Positions 32,403 through 43,420 are shown, numbered from the stretch's first letter. The stretch: 64,000 nt of DNA from Reticulitermes speratus (GCA_021186555.1 JAJKFL010000237.1:39519258-39583257), one strand, 5' to 3'. The notes: generated by a model not told the origin, from the sequence alone. Translations and numbers: made by a program.

Positions 32403-32700
32403 ACGTAAAAAGTAGAAGCTAAAGTGGTCCCTGTTCACGCCATTAAGCCATATACAGGGCATACACAAAATAATGGTGCGGGTTTAATAGTGAACACTAT
32501 TAAAACCGCACCATTCTTTTGTGTATACCCTGTATATAGGTGGAGTAGAGGTATAGTTCCACTCATTCTTTACCTCGACACTAGATGGAGATGAATGGTC
32601 AGCTTCATGCCCTGTCCCCCGTCCTCAGTAGCTATAACATGGGGGGGGGGGGAGGGGGGGCTGGGTGGGCCACAGTCAGTCTGGACTTTTCGGAGAAATC
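32403..32700 (-). mobile_element. SINE family 2 split by a MITE
   Basis: The SINE tail (TCCCTGTTCACGCCATTAAG at 32429-32448) and body (GGAGTAGAGGTATAG onward, 32541-32700) are separated by the hairpin at 32451-32536. A run of G at 32641-32660 replaces part of the body. Located just upstream of the Awh homeodomain exon. Confidence 0.7.
32451..32536. mobile_element. 86-bp hairpin MITE inserted in a SINE
   Basis: The two halves are almost perfectly complementary end to end (TACAGGGCATACACAAAA against TTTTGTGTATACCCTGTA), meeting at AGTG/AACACT. The ends with TA on both sides suggest a Tc1/mariner-type target. The host SINE supplies the empty site. Confidence 0.8.
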
Positions 32701-32879
32701 AAGAATATTAGCCCCGTGGTTAAAACAATTCCTCAAGCCTGGGAGCCGGAATATATCAGCAGATCCACTTCTTAAAAGAAGGACAAGCGGGCTATGAATT
32801 GCAAGTTTATAACAAATTGATGTTCCGTCTGCCCCCCTTATCACACATCAGAGTGACTACGTTACCGGCTAAAAGACAG

Positions 32880-33115
32880 AAAAATCGGGGTTCGGTTACA
32901 AGCAGGGTCAAAATGTTTCTTTTTTCCAAAACGTCCAGACCAGATCTGGGGCCCGCCAAGCTTCCTGTTCAATGGGTATTGAGGGCTCTTTACCCCAGGG
33001 TAAAGCGGCCGAAGAGTGATGTTAACCACTTACCTTTATCTAGTGTTGAGTTCAAGAATGCGTGGAGCTAAACTTCCTCTCCTCCATATTCATGGCGTGG
33101 ACAGGGACAAATTTA
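32880..33115 (+). mobile_element. SINE family 2
   Basis: A residual B box (GGGTTCGGTTACAAGC) is followed by TTTTCCAAAACGTCCAGACC, GGGGCCCGCCAAGCTTCCTG, CTTTATCTAGTGTTGAG and CATGGCGTGGACAGGGAC. Order and spacing match other copies. Confidence 0.75.
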
Positions 33116-33411
33116 CTTTACTTGTACGCATAAAGGAGACATTCCCGTTACATAAATTTCTACAACAAATATCTGTTATTATTAATATTCCTATCTTACT
33201 CTATTTTTTAAAATAAACTATTGCTTAAGTACCCACTAGGAATCAGTTACAACACAAAAATTATCCGATATAAAAATGTCACGTAGTTTCCGCGTTTTGA
33301 ACTGTTGACTTAAAACAAAATTTTGTACTTGCTGACTATGCACGTCTGTGCCCCATCTCCACGCCGAATATCACACGCCTATCCCGTCATTAATCTCGTA
33401 TCGCCATCACT

Positions 33412-33452
<41 letters not shown>

Positions 33453-33775
33453 CCATGTAGCACAGTCCTTCTTGACAAGCTAACAGTTCCTCAACTAGTC
33501 AAGAAATTCCCCGCATTTTATGGAACCCGAAGGTTCATTACCGCACTCACAACAGCCCGCCACCTGTCCCTATCCTGAGCCATATCAATCCAGTCCATGT
33601 CCCCCCATCCCACTTCTTGAAGATCCATTTTAATATTATCCTCCCATCTATGCCTGGGTCTTCCAAGTGGTCTCCTTCCCTCAGGTCTCCCCACCAAAAC
33701 CCTGTATGCACCTCTCCCCTCACCCATACGTGCTACATGCCCCGCCAACCTCATTCTTCTAGATTTGATCACCCG
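33412..33775 (-). mobile_element. LINE 3' end with (TTAG)n tail
   Basis: A minus-strand frame at 33518-33772 is open and encodes [20 protein letters not shown], then [20 protein letters not shown] and [17 protein letters not shown], the C-terminus typical of non-LTR reverse transcriptases. The untranslated end runs to 33452, followed by a pure (TTAG)n tail at 33412-33451. It is almost identical to the copy at 41.69 kb, so this is the youngest LINE family here. Confidence 0.88.
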
Positions 33776-34149
33776 AACAATGTATCGCCATCACACAGAA
33801 GGCTAAAGACATTTTTCGCACCAACGCCATCTTGTTATGTTACACGCTACAACAATATTACCTCAACAAACAAATTTTTCCGGTATTTCCTGTTACGAAT
33901 AATTTCATAACCCTAACGTAAGTGTCGCTAGTATCACTCCTGCCTTGCATTTCGCCCATCCTCCATGTTATTATTACTGAATGTAGGGAATTAAGAAGTA
34001 CGGCCCTAGAGAGTCCCTTAATGGCATAATGTTCATACAAAGAAAGCGGGTAAACTTTGTTCAAAAATATAAATGAGACACACAGACTGAACGGCGATAA
34101 CAAGACTATATATCTTCTCTTTAATGAATAAAAACATACAAAAAGATCT

Positions 34150-34266
34150 TATTGTTATGGTACCCAAAGATTCATCGCCGTCGTCACAAAATCTTGTCAC
34201 TATACCCTATTCTAACTCAGTCACATTCAGTTCACATTTATCCCACTTTGTAACATCCATTTCAAT
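34150..34266 (-). mobile_element. LINE remnant, left part (split by palindrome)
   Basis: Decayed LINE tail (TATGGTACCCAAAGATTCATCG, then CCCACTTTGTAACATCCATTTC). It continues at 34918-34990 with ATTTCAATATTATTCTCTC, the sequence expected next in the LINE. Confidence 0.7.
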
Positions 34267-34340
34267 TAAATTAAGTTATAAACCAACCGATGCACACTAA
34301 AACCACTTTTTTAAGTAGCTTTATTATAAAATTGTTAAAA

Positions 34341-34390
34341 TTGTACCCCTACACGTGTTTCGATCCTAGGAACATCGTCAGGGGGTTTAT
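34341..34390 (-). ncRNA. hammerhead-like ribozyme motif
   Basis: Minus strand: CCCC, CTGACGA (N = C), T, GTTCC-TA-GGATC (one mismatch), GAAAC, self-complementary ACACGTGT, A, GGGG. It is in the sense orientation of Awh, inside its intron. Confidence 0.6.
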
Positions 34391-34760
34391 TGCTAAAAGC
34401 TACAGTCACTTCAACACATGATTTAAAATATTTTATCGGCACTTTGAAACATAAGTTAAAATCTTGTAAAAAGATTCTCTAAAAGTTGTAAAATTATAAA
34501 AGCACTGTAGATGGTAGATTGTGGAACTGCTCGCGTGTGGTATTAAAAGCATATGAAATGTTTTTGCGTGGAGCGGAGTGTACTACGTGTTGTGCGGTGA
34601 TCCACGAGCAGTACGCTACTGTTCCACAATCTACCATCTACAGTGCTTTTATAATTTTACAACTTTTAGAGAATCTTTTTACAAGATTTTAACTTATGTT
34701 TCAAAGTGCAGATAGAATAATTTTTAAATCATGTGTTGAAGTGACTGTAGCTTTTAGCAA

Positions 34761-34812
34761 TAAACCCCCCTGACGATGATCCTAGGATCGAAACACGTGT
34801 AGGGGTACAATT
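34761..34812 (+). ncRNA. hammerhead-like ribozyme motif, core intact
   Basis: Plus strand: CCCCC, CTGACGA (34770-34776), T, GATCC-TA-GGATC perfect stem II, GAAAC, ACACGTGT, A (34801), GGGG. All core bases are conserved. The variable core position is C here and T or A elsewhere, as the ribozyme consensus allows. Confidence 0.63.
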
Positions 34813-35133
34813 TTAACAATTTTATAATAAAGCTACTTCAAAAGTGGTTTTAGTGTGCATCAATTGGTTTATAACTTAATTTAATATGACGAAGATGCAC
34901 GGTGTCAACAGTGTGAAATCCATTTCAATATTATTCTCTCATGAATGTAGCCTCAAATAGGTGGCAAGAGGTGGCACTCGATGTTTTGTTTGGCGTACAG
35001 TTAACAGTCTCTAAAGATAGATGGCTCTGTGGCCACGAAACTTTTACAAACTCGAAGTTAAATAACGAAAAAAAGTCTATTGTAAGTTCCATTAGGTTCA
35101 AGTAACGTAATTAGCAGTCATATCGCCTATTAC

Positions 35134-35366
35134 GTCTACGGTCGCTCGCTTACTGGGATTGTGGGTTCGAATCCCGCCTGGGGCATGGTTGTCAGTTGTT
35201 AGTGTTGTGTATTGTCAGGTAGAGGTCTCTGCGTCGGGCTGATCCCTCGTCCAGAGGAGTCCTACTGAGTGTGATGTGTCTAACTGAGTGTGATCGTGAA
35301 GCCTCGAAAAAAAAAATGTGGCGGCCTAGGTCCCCAAGGGGCTGTCGAGCCATTGGAAAAAAAAAA
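35134..35366 (+). mobile_element. SINE family 1, 5' truncated
   Basis: B box GGTTCGAATCCC and the family 1 body, ending in GAGCCATTGG and a run of A. TCGCCTATTAC at 35123-35133 and TCCCCTATTAC at 35367-35377 form an 11-bp target duplication with one mismatch. The truncated 5' end shows retroposition. Confidence 0.85.
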
Positions 35367-35377
35367 TCCCCTATTAC

Positions 35378-36154
35378 ATTCAGAGTTATTAGAGTTAATT
35401 AACGGGTTATAGAGTCACTTCGCGGAAACAAAATAAAAGAAACTGTCAGACCCCAACTTTCTGTAATGACAAGTGTTATTTACAATAAATTAATTTAATT
35501 TTATAAAGCCAATTCCTTATCAAGTATTTAGTGGGCCTATTCGCCAACCACAGTTCTCGCAAGCATCTGCCCACCATCCAAAACATCGCCAGAACTTTAC
35601 TCCTGCACCGTCGTTACGGTGACCTTTGGCCTGCATGCAGCTCGGTACCTAGTGACAGACAAAACTGGGATCCAAATGGTTGTACGAAGACTCTCCCATT
35701 TTTCCTTATCATCATTTACTGGGTCAATATCATTGCTTATACAGTGTGTTTCTTTTATCTCTGTCCTGATCATCGCATCTCTCTGGGGATGTCCCGGCAG
35801 GTGCCGGCTTTCCATCTGATAAAGAAGCCGTGCTCGGTAAGACGATAAAAGAAAGACTCGGTAAAAGAAAAGCCCGGTATATAATATAGACTATTTCGGT
35901 ATGGAATGAGTCAACAAAGAAACAACTTACTCGTATGATATTCCAAACCACTAAAGACTGTGTGAAAAAAATGTGGGGTCACTACAGTTACCAACTGGTA
36001 ATAAACAACATAATTCTGGTGCTGTACCGCTGTGCTAAGCTTCACTTTAATTTATGCAGGAACAAAACCATGTTTTTCCTAACACCATGATTAAGCATAC
36101 GGGACGTGTGTGAAGAACTACAGAAATGTTATGCTACCAACACCAACAACAGTA
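35378..36154. other. Awh intron, unassigned
   Basis: No exon or recognisable repeat is supported. The overlapping open frames at 35531-35951 on both strands do not resemble any protein I know. Confidence 0.4.
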
Positions 36155-36607
36155 ATTCAATTCAATTCAATTCAAGTTTATTAATGTGCCGAATCAACAG
36201 CCAGAAGGCCAATTACACAAACAGCACAACATACAGACACAAATAACAACGGACAATAAACAGGACACAAATGAAACAAACACAACCAAAACAAACAAAT
36301 AAAAAATAATTAGATAATTAATAAGGACACCTTAAAATAATGTAATAAAGTGTGACATCTGACTAAGTGTGACAATCTGACTTCTGAAAACATCTGATTA
36401 CAAACTGAATTTGCCGCAATTGCACTCCGGCCGGAGGGACAATTTTTATAGGACGAACTGACATGAAACAAAGGAAAGTCTCGGAGGTTCCGAGTGGGAA
36501 CTCGTAGACCAATAATGTCCATGGTAGATGGACAAGATTTTGAGCCGAGAAAAACATTAGTAACAAAAATTGCATCAAGTTGATGTCTTCTGTCATATAA
36601 AGTGCTA

Positions 36608-36644
<37 letters not shown>

Positions 36645-36680
36645 TCCAAAAGGTACAACCTGGGAAATCAATCATGACAA
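36155..36680 (-). mobile_element. second LINE family, 3' end with (TTGAA)n tail
   Basis: The minus strand encodes STMDIIGLRVPTRNLRDFPL then FHVSSSYKNCPSGRSAIAAN, a C-terminal segment common to many insect LINE proteins. It ends in the tandem TTGAA tail at about 36155-36176. A (TAA)n microsatellite lies at 36606-36642. Confidence 0.75.
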
Positions 36681-36864
36681 GAAGGCCAAGTTTAGCGGCC
36701 TTGAAGACTAAGAAGCCAGGTTTCTCTCAAATATTTTTGTACGTATCTACCAAAGTACACGGCGTCACACTCCAGAAGACTGCAATCTTCATTGCCTTCT
36801 TGTTTCTATATCGTCAACCAGTAACGTGTTCCTTTACACGTTTTTAGCATGATGTGGGAAAACA

Positions 36865-37068
36865 GCAGTGAGAAGTCTTCGTCGAATAAGGAGAGGCATT
36901 ATTCGGTTGACCAAGTTAAGGAGGGTGAGGTGTGTTGGGCATGTAGCACGTATGGGGTTAGAGGAGAGGTGCTTAAAGGGTGTTGTGAGGAACGCTAAAG
37001 AAAGAGATCACGTGGAAGGCCTAAGAGTAGATGGAAGGATTATATTACAAGAGAGGCAATGTAAGTAG
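36865..37068 (+). mobile_element. LINE 3' remnant
   Basis: Decayed copy on the plus strand, recognisable by VGHVARMG and the EGLRVDGRIILQ region (GRIILQ in place of DNIKMDL). Confidence 0.65.
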
Positions 37069-37084
37069 GCTATAAGCCTAATAT

Positions 37085-37620
37085 CGAGGCGCGTTCGCGT
37101 AACTATTTTTGCTGTGAAAAAGCAATAAGTGTTGCATATTCTGAGTGTGTGTCTGTAGCCTTAGTTATCCAGCATGCAAAGCGCATGCGCCGTATTATAT
37201 TGTCATCTGTGGCCTGTCTGGCTCTACCATATTTTTCCACATTATCTCATAAACGGCACGATTTTGGGGAAAAAGTTATTGAACATAAAATGTGTGTTTT
37301 GGTTTTCTCTACAACTTTTGTCTGAAACATTTCTCATTCTAAGAAGAATTCGGCGAGATATTATCATAAATGTACATAGGTCTTCATGTAAAGTACCGTT
37401 ATTATTGTCAGATTTTAATGAAACTTGACTTTTCTCGACAGATTTTCGAAAAATACTTTCTTGTAAGATTTCATGAAAATCCATCCAGTGGATGCCGAGT
37501 TGTTCCATGCGGACGGACAGACAGACAGACATGACGAAGCTAATATTCGCTTTTTTTTTTTTTTGCAATTTTGCAATTTTGCGAAAGCGCCTAAAAATTT
37601 ATCAAAATCGTAAATCTTTG
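37085..37620. repeat. interspersed repeat with GACAGACAGACA signature, copy 1
   Basis: Begins GGCGCGTTCGCGTAACTATT and ends with TTTCATGAAAATCCATCCAG, GGACGGACAGACAGACAGAC, ATGACGAAGCTAAT and GCGAAAGCGCCTAAA. Further copies are at 53735-53937 and 56330-56700. This type is very common in arthropod genomes, and its class is not clear from sequence alone. Confidence 0.7.
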
Positions 37621-38397
37621 TCATAGCACTCTGAGGCCTGTCGCAAGTTGAGCTCTCTAAGCCACATTTGTAGCGCCCATTACACGATAGAAGCGACACA
37701 GACAACAAAATCTAATACTCAGTATGAATCATGGAAACCGTAAACATTTTTTAAATATACATCACGACGTCTGCTGTCCTATCTACGGATCAACTCTGAC
37801 ACAACAAAGAAACGCTCTTTAATGGCGAGTATTAATTGAGATCTGGGGTCGAGGTTAATTTCACACCCATTGTCAAAAGCATAAGCCACCTCCTCATTGC
37901 CAATTCAGCCAGTCAGGCTTGTAGCTAAGGGGAATGATAGGCCGCGTGTGGGTGAACTTTACACGAAGGCCGTTACATGGATTGTACTTCCGGGTTTCGA
38001 GGGAGAAAAATATATTCTTTGTGTATGTTATGTTGCATTGCAGAGTTTAAATTCCGTAATGTAAAGACAGACAACGTTTAAACCTTGTCCACATGTGAAT
38101 GGCGCACAGTTTTTGTGAAACTAAAGGTTGCTTAACTGATCGACGATTTTCCCGCATTTGATAAAACCCGAAGGTTTGTTAGTTCAGTCATTTGACGCCA
38201 GGGGTTCAACTGCCAGCAGGAGCAGACATTTTGTAGTTTTCGCTACGAAAGGTTGGGAAAAAAAAATTCGTTTACAAGCTTCGTCATATTTTCTTGTCTG
38301 TCTCTCTCAACACACAACTATAGAACGGCTTAACGGAATTTTATTAATTTTGCTGCGGTGGAGTTTTGCTTAAGTTTAGATAGATATATTACGATTT
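37621..38397. other. Awh intron, unassigned
   Basis: No exon, RNA or known repeat is recognised. The last 15 bases are the left target duplication of the next element. Confidence 0.4.
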
Positions 38398-38607
38398 TCA
38401 CGTTATTTTCACCGTACATTTTGATTCAATTAGCAGTATAACCAACAAATGCATTTTTTGTATTTCTGTTACACTTTTACCCTACATATGTTTCTACTAT
38501 ATACTAGTGTACCCCTGATGAAGGCTGGACCACAGCCGAAACATATGTAGGGTAAAAGTGTAAGAGAAATACAAAAATTGCATTTATTGGTTATAATACT
38601 GCTAATC
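38398..38607. mobile_element. compact hammerhead-bearing palindrome with 15-bp target duplication
   Basis: The element starts TCACGTTATTTTCACCGTAC (family terminus). Arms at about 38430-38494 and 38538-38606 surround the ribozyme motif. GATATATTACGATTT at 38383-38397 and 38608-38622 is a perfect 15-bp target duplication. This is the shortest complete copy (210 bp). Confidence 0.88.
38508..38556 (+). ncRNA. hammerhead-like ribozyme motif, core intact
   Basis: Plus strand: ACCC, CTGATGA (38515-38521), A, GGCTG-GACCA-CAGCC perfect stem II, GAAAC, ACATATGT, A, GGGT pairing with ACCC. It is the clearest example in the window. The left arm of the element contains only the 3' half on the other strand. 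Confidence 0.65.
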
Positions 38608-38863
38608 GATATATTACGATTTCGGTTAAAATCAGACAAGAACAACAATTTACTTGAAGACCTCAGTTTCTGCATCTCGATCGTGAATCCTTATCGGAGG
38701 AAAAGATATTTCTGAACAAAAGTTGAACAGAAAAACGAAAAACACAGTTTAACCCAAATACACTTTATCGCTAAGGCGTGCAGCTTTCGAAGTCATGACA
38801 AAAACGTAAAATTTTATGTTATCTAGAGCCAGTAATGTCACACATTTCACAACTTCTCCTTTC

Positions 38864-39029
38864 CAGGGATGTACAAATCCCGGCAGCCAGATGGCCCAGG
38901 CCGATAAATTTTATACTATGACGCCTAATATTTGTGGGCCCTCAGTATGGAATGTTCTTCACGTCGCCTTCCTGGCGCATAGAATTTTTAGATGGCTACT
39001 AAATTTATTGGAAAATTTGTCCATCCCTG
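38864..39029. mobile_element. hAT-like MITE
   Basis: Ends CAGGGATGTACAAATC and ATTTGTCCATCCCTG form imperfect inverted repeats of about 15 bp. The 8-bp flanks CTCCTTTC and TTCCTTGC match at six positions, fitting the 8-bp target duplication of hAT elements. A diverged relative is at 49867-50027. Confidence 0.7.
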
Positions 39030-39214
39030 TTCCTTGCCATCACATTCAGTTCGGTTGTGGCAACATCACAACCTCGTCTCTACTACAATAAGTACAGTTT
39101 TTTCAGAAGAGTCAAAGCGAACGAAGCGTCATGCTGAACACTATAGTGCCGAATACTAAAATATGTTAGAGTTTTAACCCCATGCCCCCATACGCCTTAT
39201 GTCAAAATTTGTCG

Positions 39215-39310
39215 AAAGTCTTAGTTGGCCTCGGGGTCTTGACCCGGGGACCCTCTCTGTTTGGCAGAGACACCCTACCACATCAAAAGCTTCGGGCGTG
39301 AATATATCCA
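39215..39310 (-). mobile_element. tRNA-like SINE head
   Basis: The minus strand shows TGTGGTAGGGTGTCTCTGCC then GGTCAAGACCCC, resembling the A and B boxes of tRNA-Gly. There is no closed acceptor stem, so I call it a SINE fragment and not a tRNA gene. Confidence 0.45.
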
Positions 39311-40290
39311 TGTATTTCCATTGTAATGCGCCTCTGCTGACTCAAATTTGAATAACATTTCGTTATTTCGAAGTTGGCGTTGGATTTCCCCAAATTACCG
39401 GAATTTCTCCTCGCTGTGTCGCAATTTGCAATGCAGATAGGGACAAATCAATTTTCTGCCTATTTCACACCTAGTAAACAGCACTAGGGAGTTCTTGTGC
39501 GTGATTACCCGCAGCCCCGAGCGTAGGCGCTGCCATCGATTGCTCTGACGAGGGGAAGACGCACAGGCTGGGGTCAAACTCATTACTGACTGTAGCTCCT
39601 TTATACGCCGACAAGTAACAGGATTAGTGATACATTCAAAATGTTTCTTTCAGGAGGCTGCATAGAGAACGGGGGGGGGGGGGGGGGGGTTCCCCGTCAC
39701 TGAAACTACCCCAGCTTCAACATTACTAGATTCTGGCTGTGTGTATGAAATCCGAAGGCTGCTGTTTCGTTATTAAACTACAACGCAATTTATAAAGTAA
39801 CATCTTTGTGTTCCGAAATGATTTTTAGTCTCTTTATATTTTCTTCATGCATTCTGCAGTGTTGTTTATAGATTTAACCGAATAAAAATCTAAAATTCTA
39901 ATTACGCAGTTATATATTAACAGATACAATATCAGGCTGTATTTGATAACTGATATAGCGGTGCTAGATGATTCGGCTAGTAAGTAGCAATCTTTAAAGT
40001 CAATTTCAGATTTTTCAATGTATTTGTCATTCCAATTGAATATAGTGATTTATAAATGAGTTCCTTATATAAAGGGCAAAATATTACCCTATAAGGAAAT
40101 CGAAAATATGAAAATAAAGTGGTTAAATTTGGCGTAAAGCAAGCAGGCACGTTTCACATAATTGCCATTAAAAACGCCAAAATATCTTAGAATTTTTTTT
40201 ACAGAAATAATTTATCAAATTAACATGAGTTTAAGATGTAAGCACAAAACACGAAACTACTGTCATCAGTAACAACAAGGTGTCAGTTTT
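39311..40290. other. Awh intron, unassigned
   Basis: No exon or known repeat apart from a run of G at about 39671-39690. Confidence 0.4.
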
Positions 40291-40296
40291 TTTTAC

Positions 40297-40479
40297 CATT
40301 ACCAACCACTGCACAATAATTTTTTTTTATTCCCACATGTTTCGACTAACCATCGTAGCCATTATCAGGGAGTAACGTCTGTAAAAAAAAAAATGACTCC
40401 CACATGTTTCGGCTACGATGGGTAGCCGAAACATGTGGGAGTAAAAAAGAACTGTGCAGTGGTTGGTAATAAAAACTAT
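40297..40479. mobile_element. hammerhead-related palindrome, rearranged
   Basis: ACCAACCACTGCACA near the left and TGTGCAGTGGTTGGT at the right form the outer arms. Inside are a mutated motif on the minus strand (40329-40378, CTGATAA in place of CTGATGA) and an extra hairpin of two facing ribozyme 3' halves at about 40393-40441. Confidence 0.65.
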
Positions 40480-40557
40480 TATTAAAGCAACTGTATGGAA
40501 CATTAATATTCACTTAACAACCAACAGCTGCACTATTGAATTAAAACATCACTTAAA

Positions 40558-40606
40558 GTTACCCTACATATGTTTCGGTCATTATATGACCATCATCACG
40601 GTATCT
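40558..40606 (-). ncRNA. hammerhead-like motif with C3 changed
   Basis: Minus strand: ACC, GTGATGA, T, GGTCA-TATAA-TGACC, GAAAC, ACATATGT, A, GGGT. Everything matches except C3, which is G. The C3-G8 pair is essential in hammerheads, so this copy should be inactive. Confidence 0.5.
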
Positions 40607-41099
40607 ATATCTTTATGTTTTCACTTCACTGTGCGCTATCCACTATTTTGGTGTTTAATTCATTAGTGTTTCTCATTTGGGAGTTATTTAGTGCACTGCA
40701 CTTATATACGTATTTGTCTGTTGAGATCGTCCTGCGTCGAATTATTTCACACTCAATATTTCAAAATTATGTCCACACTCAACTTGAAAGCTGATGAAAG
40801 CACACATACACAAATATAATTAACAGCATTTGTCATGACTCTAACTATATGTAATATTTTAACATATAACTGGAATACACACCGGAAAATAGGACAACGC
40901 TGCCATTAATTATTTAATTAAGTATACTACAGCAAGTAGTTTATATATACCACTCGATTTTACTGTTAATTTTAATAACATTTAGCAACTTAACAATACC
41001 ACTAATTATACAAAATTTATATGAAGTGGCAAGAACAAATATTGACTCACTGTTATGACGTAACCTAAGAATTGATCTATGTAACAACTCACTTACAAA

Positions 41100-41150
41100 A
41101 AAAACCCCCCTGATGATGGCAATATAATTGCCGAAATGCGTATTGGGGCA
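41100..41150 (+). ncRNA. hammerhead-like ribozyme motif
   Basis: Plus strand: CCCCC, CTGATGA (41110-41116), T, GGCAA-TATAA-TTGCC, GAAATGCGTAT, GGGG. Core and stem II are intact; stem III is imperfect. Confidence 0.5.
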
Positions 41151-41327
41151 CTCTTTTAATAAAGAAAATATGTGACAAACTGTCTTGGTGCATTTGTTGG
41201 TACAAATAATCAATTATACAAATACGTACATAAGTGCAGTGCACTAAATAACTCCCAAATGAGAAACACTAATGAATTAAACACCAAAATAGTGGATAGC
41301 GCACAGTGAAGTGAAAACATAAAGATA

Positions 41328-41386
41328 TAGATACCGTGATGATGGTCGTATAATGACCGAAACATGTGTAGGGTAACTTTAAGTGA
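41328..41386 (+). ncRNA. hammerhead-like motif with C3 changed
   Basis: Partner of the motif at 40558-40606 in the right arm. It also has GTGATGA, with ACATGTGTA in stem III. The C3 change is therefore older than, or copied between, the arms. Confidence 0.5.
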
Positions 41387-41684
41387 TGTTTTAATTCAAT
41401 AGTGCAGCTGTTGGTTGTTAAGTGAATCTTAATACCATAATGCACGGCGAACAAAAATTCAAATTGCATGGAACATGTATGACATTAAGTATAAACACGG
41501 CGTCACTTTCTGTTGCAAAAATTAAAACTGTCCTTTCCATCTTCTTCAGCCCCTGACACCTGTTTGTATTAATGGAACAGCTTTGTCCTATACTTAAAAG
41601 CATTTTTTGCCTATAATTGAAGAAATTTATTTGATAGCCTTTTACTGTTGCTTATATATATATATATATATCACCAACTATTAT

Positions 41685-42000
41685 TCGGGTGATCAAATCA
41701 AGAAGAATGAGGTTGGCGGGGCATGTAGCACGTATGGGTGAGGAGAGAGGTGCATATAGGATTTTGGTGGGGAGACCTGAGGGAAGGAGACCACTTGGAA
41801 GACCCAGGCGTAGATGGGAGGATAATATTAAAATGGATCTTCAAGAAGTGAGATGGGGGGGCATGGACTGGGTTGATATGGCTCAGGATAGGGACAGGTG
41901 GCGGGCTGTTGTTAGTGCGGTAATGAACCTTCGGGTTCCATAAAACACGGGGAATTTCTTGACTAGCTGACGACCTGTTAGCTTCTCAAGAAGGAGTTAG
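41685..42000 (+). mobile_element. LINE 3' end, well preserved
   Basis: Frame 41689-41943 encodes [40 protein letters not shown] and [17 protein letters not shown], then the untranslated tail ending TTCTCAAGAAGGAGTTAG. Only a few residues differ from the copy at 33.5 kb. Confidence 0.88.
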
Positions 42001-42539
42001 TTTATATATATAGTAACATTATTCCAGTTCCTTCTGTTGTCTTTATCACGTTTACGACCCATCATTACTCTCCAATCGCTTGCTCATTGGTGTAAAAGTT
42101 GTCGTCCTAAAGGAGACACCTAGAGCAGATTACTGAGAAGAATTGTTTGGCCTAAGGTCGACGAAATAGCAGAAAAATGGACACAGACTTGCCAGCAGCA
42201 GCTCCACATTGTGTATTTTTCAAAAAGTATTAATAATGTAATCAGAGTTTCGTGGTCGGACAAGCAACTCATCGCCCCTGTTTTGTAAAAAAGGGCTAAC
42301 TGCCACTTTGAGCTAAATTCAGTTACGTGTAGCCAATCATTCAACTAACGTTCCTCTATGATATGTAAAAATATGACAACTGCATTTTCAAGAATAACCA
42401 AGATAGGTGGGGGATATCGTACCTGTCAAAGCATATGTCATATGTAAAACAGAGCCACCTTCTTGCTTCTGCTGTAAAATTGATATTTTGTGGGTTGTCC
42501 ACTTTTTTTTTACAAAATAGGGGCGACATGTGAAAAATG

Positions 42540-42770
42540 AGACAAAAATTTAAAAAATTCCGTCGAAAAAAAATTGAAAGTAAGAGACAAACTGGTAAAC
42601 GTAGACATAGATGGGAACTAATATTAAATCTTAAGGAAATATATTACGAATGTATGGATTGGATACATGTGGCTTACAATAAGTCCCAGTGGTGTATCTT
42701 TGTGACTAATCAAATGGATTTTTGGATCCCATAAATAGCAGGTGACTTGTAACCAGATGAGAGACTACCA
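42540..42770 (+). mobile_element. LINE 3' remnant
   Basis: Decayed plus-strand copy with RQTGKRRHRWELILNLKE and the CMDWIHVAYN region, next to the Awh intronic minisatellite. Confidence 0.65.
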
Positions 42771-42804
42771 ACTTCCAATACCTTAACGAATTTTGTAAAG
42801 CAAA

Positions 42805-43390
42805 CACGTGTGATATGTCTGTGTAAAGCCAACACGTGTGATATGTCTGTGTAAAGCCAACGCGTGTGATATGTCTGTGTAAAGCCAACACGTGTGATAT
42901 GTCTGTGTAAAGCCAACACTTATGATATGTCTGTGTAAAGCCAACACGTGTGATATGTCTGTGTGAAGCCAACATGTGTGATATGTCTGTGTAAAGCCAA
43001 CACGTGTGATATGTCTGTGTTAAGCCAACACGTGTGATATGTCTGTGTAAAGCCAACATGTGTGATATATCTGTGTAAAGCCAACATGTGTGATATATCT
43101 GTGTAAAGCCAACACGTGTGATATGTCTGTGTAAAGCCAACATGTGTGATATGTCTGTGTAAAGCCAACACGTGTGATATGTCTGTGTTAAGCCAACACG
43201 TGTGATATGTCTGTGTAAAGCCAACACGTGTGATATATCTGTGTAAAGCCAACACGTGTGATATGTCTGTGTAAAGCCAACACGTGTGATATGTCTGTGT
43301 AAAGCCAACACGTGTGATATATCTGTGTAAAGCCAACACGTGTGATATGTCTGTGTAAAGACAACACGTGTGATATGTCTGTTTACAAGG
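42805..43390. repeat. 28-bp minisatellite, about 21 copies, with E-box in each unit
   Basis: Unit CACGTGTGATATGTCTGTGT plus AAAGCCAA. Most units contain the palindromic E-box CACGTG; variants have CATGTG or CGCGTG. The array ends 30 bases from the Awh LIM2 exon, inside the intron. The long minus-strand open frames across it arise because three units make 84 bases and lack stops. Confidence 0.92.
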
Positions 43391-43420
43391 CCAATATTCA
43401 ACGAGCTGTAAAGAACTCAC

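Larger units (their letters stand above)
34267..34917. mobile_element. long palindromic hammerhead-bearing element with 12-bp target duplication
   Basis: Arms at about 34267-34527 and 34621-34885 (about 265 bp, only a few mismatches) surround a 93-bp centre. The right end adds GATGCACGGTGTCAACAGTG, the complement of the family terminus. ATCCATTTCAAT occurs at 34255-34266 and 34918-34929, and the interrupted LINE supplies the original target, so the boundaries are certain to within a few bases. Two hammerhead-like motifs face outwards. Confidence 0.88.
40504..41467. mobile_element. large hammerhead-bearing palindrome with 9-bp target duplication
   Basis: Arms at about 40503-40717 and 41218-41434 are nearly identical over 215 bp. 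The right end adds ATGCACGGCGAAC, the complement of the family terminus. ATGGAACAT flanks it at 40495-40503 and 41468-41476. A third hammerhead-like motif lies inside at 41100-41150, so another copy is probably nested in the centre. Confidence 0.82.

Noticed and set aside
35531..35951. Open frames on both strands as an Awh alternative exon
   Set aside because: No similarity to LIM or homeodomain proteins and no conserved splice context.
42805..43390. CRISPR-like array
   Set aside because: Repeats are contiguous without unique spacers and the genome is eukaryotic.
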